Below are positions 5,357-10,071 of a stretch of DNA of 10,071 bases, in pieces. This DNA comes from Deltaproteobacteria bacterium (GTDB lineage Bacteria > Desulfobacterota > Syntrophia > Syntrophales > UBA2210). The stretch spans positions 1 to 10,071 of the forward strand of contig JAFGQD010000146.1 in the NCBI GenBank assembly GCA_016935875.1, given 5' to 3'. Both the position numbers and the translations under genes were made by a program. Each line of letters opens with the position of its first letter. Within the stretch, counting starts at the first letter, position 1. The notes under the pieces were generated by a model. That model was not told the DNA's origin. It saw nothing but the letters and a program-made list of their open reading frames with translations, and searched no databases.

Positions 5357-7939
5357 ATGAAAAGGAAATATAACCCCACGAAAATAGAAGAAAAGTGGCA
5401 GAAATGCTGGGAGGATGAAAAAACCTTCAAGGTGGGAGAAGACACCGCGAAGGAAAAATATTATCTTCTGGAGATGTTTCCCTATCCTTCCGGAAGGATC
5501 CATATGGGGCATGTGAGAAACTATACCATCGGCGACGTGGTGGCACGGTATAAGAAGATGTGCGGATATAACGTGCTGCATCCCATCGGATGGGATTCCT
5601 TCGGCATGCCCGCGGAGAATGCCGCCATCGAGCATGGGATACCCCCCGCGAAGTGGACAAACGAGAACATCGACTCCATGAAGAAACAGCTCAAAAAGAT
5701 GGGGTTCAGCTATGACTGGGATAGAGAAATATCCACCTGTGAACCGGAATACTACCGCTGGGAGCAACTCTTCTTCCTCTGGATGTATGAAAAGGGCCTC
5801 GCCTATAAGAAGGGAGGGAGTGTCAACTGGTGCCCCACCTGTAAGACCGTTCTGGCGAACGAACAGGTAGAGGCGGGCCTGTGCTGGCGATGTAACAGTG
5901 AGGTTACGGAAAAGTATTTTGACCAGTGGTTTTTCCGTATTACCGATTATGTGGAGGAACTCCTGGATTACTGCGACAAACTGCCCGGCTGGCCGGAACG
6001 GGTGCTCACGATGCAGAAGAACTGGATCGGTAAGAGCTACGGATGTGAACTCGTCTTTCCCATGGCCGATTCCGATGATGTCATCAAGGTCTTTACCACC
6101 AGGCAGGACACGATATACGGCGCCACATTCATGCTCATAGCGGCGGAGCATCCCCTCGTGATGGAACTCGCGGAGGGGAAACCGGTGGAGCAGTATGTGA
6201 GGGCCTTTGTTGAGCGCGTCAAGAAACAGGACAAAATGGTGAGGACGTCCGATTATTACGAGAAGGAAGGCATCTTTCTGGATGCCTGGTGTCTGAACCC
6301 GGTGACGGACAAAAAGATGCCGATCTACGCGGCGAATTTTGTGCTGGCGGATTACGGCACCGGCTGTGTCATGGCCGTTCCCACGCACGATCAGCGCGAC
6401 TTTGAGTTCGCCGAAAAGTACGGCCTTGAGAAGATTGTGGTTATACAGAATCCTGATGATCCGCTGGAGGCCGACACCATGACCGAGGCCTATGTGGATG
6501 AGGGAATCCTGGTTAATTCCGGAAAGTTTGACGGAATGAAAAACCTGCAGGCTCTGGAGGACATAGCGGAATATCTGGAGTCCATAGGGAGGGGGCGAAA
6601 GACCATAGAATATCGCCTGAGAGACTGGGGTATATCCCGCCAGCGCTACTGGGGATCTCCCATTCCCATCATCAACTGCGAAAAGTGCGGTGCCGTTCCG
6701 GTTCCCGAAAAGGATCTCCCCGTTGTTCTGCCGAAGGATGTGGAGTTGACGGGGGCAGGGGGATCTCCACTTGAGATGATTGACTCATTCATACACGTGA
6801 CCTGCCCGAACTGCGGGGGTGCCGCGAAGAGGGAAACGGACACGATGGATACATTTGTTGAGTCCTCGTGGTATTTCGACCGGTTCTGCTGTGCTGATTG
6901 CTCTGAGAAGCCGGGTCTCGATCGGGCGAAGGTGGATTACTGGATGCCCGTCGACCAGTATATCGGGGGAATCGAACACGCCATCCTGCACCTCCTGTAT
7001 GCGCGGTTCTACACGAAGATGCTCAGGGACTTCGGTGTAATCGGTGTGGACGAGCCCTTCTCCAATCTGCTTACCCAGGGGATGGTCTGCAAGGAGACTA
7101 TGAGATGCGCGAAACATGGCTACCTACTGCCCGAAGAGGTGAAGGATGGCAAATGCATCAATTGCGGCCTTGAGGCAACGATAGGGAAGACCGAGAAGAT
7201 GTCAAAATCCCTGAAGAATGTTGTCGATCCCAATTATATCATTGATGAATATGGGGCAGATACGGCGAGGATATTCTGTCTTTTTGCCGCGCCGCCTGAA
7301 AGAGACCTGGAGTGGAGTGATCAGGGTGTTGACGGCTCTTTCCGTTTTCTCGGCAGGGTGTGGCGTATCGTTATGGATTATCTTGATGATATAAGGGACG
7401 TGGCGCCTTTTGACGGCAGAGGAGAACTTGAAGGTGCCCTGAAGAACCTGAGAAAAAAGACGCATCAGACCGTCAAAAAGGTTACAACCGATATAGAAGA
7501 AAGGTTTCACTTCAACACGGCGATCAGCGCGGTCATGGAACTGGTAAACACGCTCTATCAGACCGGGCGACCGGAGAGGGATGACAGAAAAGCCCTCTCT
7601 GTGATAAGGGAAACGGTAGAAGACATCATAATTCTTCTGTCGCCCATCGTGCCGCATATGACGGAAGAACTGTGGGATATGATCGGCGGAGAGAGAAGGC
7701 TTTCCGAAACCGCCTGGCCCTCTTATGATGAAGCGGTTACCGCGGAGGAAGAGATCACCATAGTGATTCAGGTCAATGGAAAGGTCCGAAGCAGGATACA
7801 GGTCGCCGCGGATGAATCCGACGAAAAGATCAAAGAACTCGCCTTGAGCGACGAAAAGATCAGACAATTTCTCGGTGATAAAGATGTAGTAAAGGAGATC
7901 TATGTCCCGAAAAAACTGGTCAATATTGTAGTTAAATAA
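5357..7939 (+). CDS. leuS: Leucyl-tRNA synthetase
   Basis: LeuS charges tRNA-Leu with leucine in the cytoplasm and removes mischarged products. The protein has 860 residues, the same length as in E. coli. The class I signatures are HMGH (49-52, in YPSGRIHMGHVRNYTIGD) and KMSKS (614-618). A zinc ribbon is suggested by C159-x2-C162 and C176-x2-C179. The CP1 editing domain follows, with the Thr-rich TTRQDTIYG starting at 247 and VPTHDQRDFEFA around 344-348, including the conserved editing Asp345. Further Cys pairs occur in CEKC, CPNC and CINC between the editing domain and KMSKS. The C-terminal anticodon-binding and tRNA-binding parts are complete. GGGAG lies 6 bases before the ATG. The gene diverges from gmhA and is followed 33 bases later by lptE, a linkage common in proteobacteria. 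Nothing is broken. Confidence 0.99.
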   Translation: MKRKYNPTKIEEKWQKCWEDEKTFKVGEDTAKEKYYLLEMFPYPSGRIHMGHVRNYTIGDVVARYKKMCGYNVLHPIGWDSFGMPAENAAIEHGIPPAKWTNENIDSMKKQLKKMGFSYDWDREISTCEPEYYRWEQLFFLWMYEKGLAYKKGGSVNWCPTCKTVLANEQVEAGLCWRCNSEVTEKYFDQWFFRITDYVEELLDYCDKLPGWPERVLTMQKNWIGKSYGCELVFPMADSDDVIKVFTTRQDTIYGATFMLIAAEHPLVMELAEGKPVEQYVRAFVERVKKQDKMVRTSDYYEKEGIFLDAWCLNPVTDKKMPIYAANFVLADYGTGCVMAVPTHDQRDFEFAEKYGLEKIVVIQNPDDPLEADTMTEAYVDEGILVNSGKFDGMKNLQALEDIAEYLESIGRGRKTIEYRLRDWGISRQRYWGSPIPIINCEKCGAVPVPEKDLPVVLPKDVELTGAGGSPLEMIDSFIHVTCPNCGGAAKRETDTMDTFVESSWYFDRFCCADCSEKPGLDRAKVDYWMPVDQYIGGIEHAILHLLYARFYTKMLRDFGVIGVDEPFSNLLTQGMVCKETMRCAKHGYLLPEEVKDGKCINCGLEATIGKTEKMSKSLKNVVDPNYIIDEYGADTARIFCLFAAPPERDLEWSDQGVDGSFRFLGRVWRIVMDYLDDIRDVAPFDGRGELEGALKNLRKKTHQTVKKVTTDIEERFHFNTAISAVMELVNTLYQTGRPERDDRKALSVIRETVEDIIILLSPIVPHMTEELWDMIGGERRLSETAWPSYDEAVTAEEEITIVIQVNGKVRSRIQVAADESDEKIKELALSDEKIRQFLGDKDVVKEIYVPKKLVNIVVK

Positions 7940-7972
7940 TGAATGGTTTCGTAAAAGACGCAGAGGCCTCCC

Positions 7973-8488
7973 ATGAAAATAAAGTGGATTATATATGTTG
8001 TGCTGTTATTTTCCTGCCTGAGTTGCGGGTATCATTTTTCCCAGGGTGGAGAGAATATAGACGCTGATATACAGAAGGTTTTCATCGGAGCATTTTCCAA
8101 CAGCACCGGCGAAGTGAATGTGGAGAACTATATAAGGAACGCGTTCTTCAGTCGTTTCAGAAAGGGTGCCAGATTCACTCCGGTCGCCGACAAAGATAAG
8201 GCGGACGCGGTTTTGACCGGGGAAATAATGAGCATTACTACATCCCACCTTGCATACAGCAGCAATAACATGGCCAAAGAAGATCGCGTCTCCATGAAAC
8301 TGAAGGTGGTGTTTAAGAGAACCGACAATGGCGGGATCATCTGGATAAACGAAGGCCTCTCGGGAAGAGAGGCCTATTCAGTGCAAGTCGATACCGCTAA
8401 GACTGCTAACAATAAGAAAAGTGCCATCAGGAAACTGTCAGTTGATATGGCCGATAAGGCCTACCGGAATATCCTGTCGGGATTCTGA
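7973..8488 (+). CDS. lptE: LPS-assembly outer-membrane lipoprotein LptE
   Basis: LptE plugs the LptD barrel in the outer membrane and helps insert LPS. The 171-residue protein starts with a lipoprotein signal peptide (KIKWIIYVVLLFSCLSC). Cys18 is followed by GYHF, the usual start of mature LptE. Cys15 also fits a lipobox (LFSC), so the lipidation site is not certain. IQKVFIGAFSNSTGEVNVENYIRNAF and the DAVLTGEI strand are typical of the family. The weak AGAGG ribosome site and 33-base gap suggest translation from the leuS transcript. The position after leuS supports the call, as in E. coli leuS-lptE-holA. Here no holA follows; rpsT converges instead, with two bases between the stop codons. A 9-bp hairpin lies inside the coding sequence. 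Sequence in this family is weakly conserved, so context carries part of the weight. Confidence 0.85.
   Translation: MKIKWIIYVVLLFSCLSCGYHFSQGGENIDADIQKVFIGAFSNSTGEVNVENYIRNAFFSRFRKGARFTPVADKDKADAVLTGEIMSITTSHLAYSSNNMAKEDRVSMKLKVVFKRTDNGGIIWINEGLSGREAYSVQVDTAKTANNKKSAIRKLSVDMADKAYRNILSGF
8353..8375 (-). terminator. Hairpin inside lptE, possible terminator of the opposing rpsT transcript
   Basis: AGGCCTCTC (8353-8361) and GAGAGGCCT (8367-8375) form a perfect 9-bp stem with a 5-base loop. On the minus strand it lies about 116 bases past the rpsT stop and is followed by TTCGTTTATC, which is T-rich but broken. It sits within lptE codons for EGLSGREA. There is no free space between the two genes for a terminator. 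The tail is imperfect, so the call is tentative; it may simply be an mRNA hairpin in lptE. Confidence 0.4.
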
Positions 8489-8490
8489 TA

Positions 8491-8754
8491 TTATCCCAAG
8501 GAGTTTACCTTTTTTGTCAATCTCGATATCTTGCGGGCGGCCGTGTTTTTGTGGAATAATCCCCTGGCGGCTGCTTTGGCTATTATTTTTGTTGTGTCAA
8601 GCAGTACCTCGCGGGACTTTTCCATATCTTTTTCCTCAACAGATTTGAGCACCGTTTTGACGCTTGTCTTTACGCGAGTCCTCGCGGAGGTATTTATCAT
8701 TCTTCTTTTTTCGCTCTGCCTGGCCCTTTTTTCCGCGGATTTATGTGTTGCCAA
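8491..8754 (-). CDS. rpsT: 30S ribosomal protein S20
   Basis: S20 binds 16S rRNA and helps early assembly of the small ribosomal subunit. Starting at TTG (8754) the protein has 87 residues and begins ATHKSAEKRARQSEKRR after the initiator, exactly where S20 proteins start; E. coli S20 has the same length and also uses a UUG start codon. GGAGG lies 8 bases before this TTG. The longer frame from 8793 is rejected because it would run into the -10 box and its extra residues do not belong to the family. The protein is Lys/Arg-rich and helical, with TSARTRVKTSVK and KAAARGLFHKNTAARKISRL as typical segments. It is a single gene with its own promoter and is convergent with lptE. The UUG start may take part in autoregulation, as reported for E. 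coli S20; that is an inference here. Confidence 0.97.
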   Translation of the reverse strand: MATHKSAEKRARQSEKRRMINTSARTRVKTSVKTVLKSVEEKDMEKSREVLLDTTKIIAKAAARGLFHKNTAARKISRLTKKVNSLG

Positions 8755-8791
8755 AAATAGTTCCTCCCTCGTGAAGTTTTGAAAAAGACTC

Positions 8792-8818
8792 ACTATATCA
8801 CTTTACATATCATGTCAA
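8792..8818 (-). promoter_or_regulatory. Promoter of rpsT with extended -10
   Basis: On the minus strand TTGACA (8818-8813) is followed by TATAGT (8797-8792; 5 of 6 match). The spacer is 15 bases, short, but the -10 box is preceded by TGA, giving the extended -10 form TGnTATAGT that tolerates this. The predicted start near 8785 gives a leader of about 30 bases before the TTG start codon. Confidence 0.65.
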
Positions 8819-8822
8819 GCTC

Positions 8823-8865
8823 AAAAACCGGTCTGGAGCGTCATGTACTGTGTCCGGACCGGTTT
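8823..8865 (-). terminator. Intrinsic terminator of the repeat-protein gene
   Basis: GACCGGTTT (8857-8865) and AAACCGGTC (8825-8833) form a perfect 9-bp stem around a 23-base loop. On the minus strand the stem runs into five T. It lies 33 bases beyond the stop codon of the PKD-repeat gene. The long loop may fold further (GGA/TCC pairs). Only four bases separate the T-run from the rpsT -35 box. Confidence 0.8.
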
Positions 8866-8898
8866 GCGAGAAGGCTGTTCAATGTCGAGTCTCTCTTG

Positions 8899-10071
8899 TC
8901 AGGGGTGTATCGTGGATATAAAACATCCGCCACCGCCACCATCATCGCCGCCACTTCCACTATCGACCGGGGTGGAGGGGGCATCAGGGTCGGTGCCGAG
9001 CCCCGTGGGATCGACGATGATCCCATTGGCAGTTCCGTCATCATCTCCGGTGCCGCCGTCGGTAAGCGTAAGGACGATCTGGTTTCGAGCGGGGTTGAAC
9101 GTTGCGTTTGCGCTGAAATCGATCCATCCGCTGCCGGACAGGTATTTGTACCACCTGTAATCATCAGGAGCCGCTTCGGGAAGATAGACCGTCACCTCTA
9201 TGGTATCGCCAGGTGTGTCGATGGTGATCTCCATGTCGATCAGGCCATAGATAAGGTTGTCGGGTTGGCCTTCAGAGTCGCCTATCGTATCGGGAGATAC
9301 TGCCTGCAGGGACGTTATATGACCGCCGGTGCCTGCCTTGACCCCCATGTCCTTCCCTGTTGAGGCGCTGAAGGTGGTTACATCGGCCGGGAAGCCGGCT
9401 ATGTTGTTATCGTTCACCGTTATCGAAACCTGGTTCTCATTCGTGGACTGGAGACCTTCGTTATCCTCGACTGTGAGTTCGAAGCTCATGACCGTCTCAT
9501 CGGCTACCGGGGGAGTTACAAATGTCGGGCTCACGGCGGTCGAATCGGACAACGTTACCATGGTGCCCACTGTCTGTGTCCACTGGTAGGAAGTGATTGT
9601 CCCGTCCGGGTCGAAGGAGCCTGAGCCGTCCAGCGTGACGGTGGCGCCTTCAATCACGTTGTGATCACTCCCCGCATCTGCGACGGGTGGTTCATTGACG
9701 GGCGGAGTTGGTGGCGGTTCCACTATATCACGGACGGTTACGGTGCAGGTGTCGGAATCCTCCAGTCCTCCGGCGTCCTCTACGGTCAGCTCAAAGGTGA
9801 GAGTTTCTCCTGCAGCCCCGGTATCCGGCGCCGTAAATGAAGGTTGAGCAGCGGCCGAATCGGATAGCGTTACATCGGTGCCCCCCGTCTGCGTCCAGTG
9901 GTAGGCCACGATATCGCCGTCCGGGTCGGATGAACCTGATCCATCCAGTATGACGGTGGAACCTTCAACCACATTCTGATTACCCCCCGCATCTGCGACG
10001 GGCGGGTCCTCTGCATTGAGGACGGTTACGGTACAGGTGTCTGAATCATCCAGCCCTCCCGAGTCCGTGAC
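8899..10071 (-). CDS. Exported PKD/REJ-repeat protein with choice-of-anchor U-like domain and CFI tail, C-terminal part
   Basis: The frame is open to the right edge, so this is the last 390 residues of a longer protein; GTG at 9972 is not a credible start. Residues 1-19 are the end of one repeat (SDTCTVTV). Two full repeats follow (about 23-113 and 128-219). Each has PPVADAG, LDGSGSxDPDG, a WTQT strand, LSDS and ELTVED, the pattern of Ig-like PKD/REJ beta-sandwich modules found in surface and secreted proteins. A Pro-rich linker (EPPPTPPVNEPP) separates them. Residues 224-358 (FPADVTTFSASTGKDMGVK to IIVDPTGLG) resemble the choice-of-anchor U domain, which precedes various sorting tails. The tail is Ser/Asp/Gly-rich and ends GGGGGCFISTIHP. 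That resembles the Gly-rich CFIATAAYG-type tails of Gram-negative surface proteins, but stops eight residues into it. I infer a cell-surface or secreted protein; ligand unknown. Confidence 0.8.
   Translation of the reverse strand, partial: VTDSGGLDDSDTCTVTVLNAEDPPVADAGGNQNVVEGSTVILDGSGSSDPDGDIVAYHWTQTGGTDVTLSDSAAAQPSFTAPDTGAAGETLTFELTVEDAGGLEDSDTCTVTVRDIVEPPPTPPVNEPPVADAGSDHNVIEGATVTLDGSGSFDPDGTITSYQWTQTVGTMVTLSDSTAVSPTFVTPPVADETVMSFELTVEDNEGLQSTNENQVSITVNDNNIAGFPADVTTFSASTGKDMGVKAGTGGHITSLQAVSPDTIGDSEGQPDNLIYGLIDMEITIDTPGDTIEVTVYLPEAAPDDYRWYKYLSGSGWIDFSANATFNPARNQIVLTLTDGGTGDDDGTANGIIVDPTGLGTDPDAPSTPVDSGSGGDDGGGGGCFISTIHP
9415..9690 (-). repeat. PKD/REJ-like repeat unit 2
   Basis: This encodes residues 128-219, from PPVADAGSDHNV to NQVSITV. 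It keeps LDGSGSFDPDG and ELTVED but differs at its end: NEGLQSTNENQVSITV replaces the AGGLEDSDTCTVTV of unit 1, so the cysteine is lost. It is the last repeat before the anchor-type domain. Confidence 0.8.
9733..10005 (-). repeat. PKD/REJ-like repeat unit 1
   Basis: This encodes residues 23-113 of the partial protein, from PPVADAGGNQNV to SDTCTVTV. It is the upstream copy of the module at 9415-9690. A 17-base stretch (9986-10002) is identical to 9671-9687, a spacing of 315 bases (105 codons). The remnant at 10018-10071 shows that at least one more unit precedes it. Confidence 0.8.

Noticed and set aside
5342..6388. Minus-strand open frame of 348 codons opposite leuS
   Set aside because: It mirrors the leuS codons, is rich in His and Phe as such shadows are, and has no domain match. 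leuS is complete on the other strand.
8673..8711. Terminator for leuS-lptE inside antisense rpsT (CGCGA-GTCC-TCGCG hairpin)
   Set aside because: The stem is only 5 bp and the T-rich run begins about 14 bases or more after it. It also encodes conserved S20 residues, so chance is likely.
8779..9363. Plus-strand frame of 194 codons at the end of the repeat gene
   Set aside because: It crosses the terminator and the rpsT promoter region and then runs antisense to the repeat protein. It has no ribosome site and no recognisable family.

Overview
The window looks like chromosome from a Gram-negative bacterium of moderate GC, most likely from the former Deltaproteobacteria (Desulfobacterota). The lineage is inferred from LPS-related genes (gmhA, lptE), the leuS-lptE linkage, a SHOCT membrane protein, and a repeat-rich surface protein with a Gly-rich Cys-Phe-Ile tail. 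No marker gene in the window fixes it more precisely. Ten protein genes are supported; the two at the window edges are partial. No tRNA, rRNA, insertion sequence or CRISPR array was seen.

Left part (1-2017), all on the minus strand. Reading in the direction of transcription, a four-helix cytochrome b561-like membrane protein is followed by the flavodoxin-like quinone reductase WrbA, a small secreted or membrane SHOCT protein, and the N-terminus of an osmoprotectant (OsmF/YehZ-type) ABC transporter binding protein. A good sigma70-type promoter lies far upstream of the b561 gene and may serve the set. The theme is membrane redox and stress.

Middle (2018-5266), minus strand: gmhA, grpE and dnaK, with gaps of 24-26 bases. 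A near-consensus vegetative promoter precedes gmhA and a strong intrinsic terminator follows dnaK. hrcA, dnaJ and a CIRCE operator are not seen here. A heptose/LPS gene in front of the chaperone pair is the most unusual gene order in the window.

Right-middle (5357-8488), plus strand: leuS diverges from gmhA and is followed by lptE. The usual next gene, holA, is missing. Instead rpsT converges on lptE with two bases between the stop codons, and a 9-bp perfect hairpin inside lptE could end the rpsT transcript. rpsT starts with TTG and has its own extended -10 promoter.

Right end (8823-10071), minus strand: the C-terminal 390 residues of a large exported protein with PKD/REJ-like repeats, a probable choice-of-anchor U-type domain and a very short Gly-rich tail ending in a CFIST motif. 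An intrinsic terminator follows it, four bases before the rpsT -35 box.

I found no convincing new multi-gene system. The points worth following are the gmhA-grpE-dnaK arrangement, the lptE/rpsT overlap zone and the odd tail of the repeat protein.
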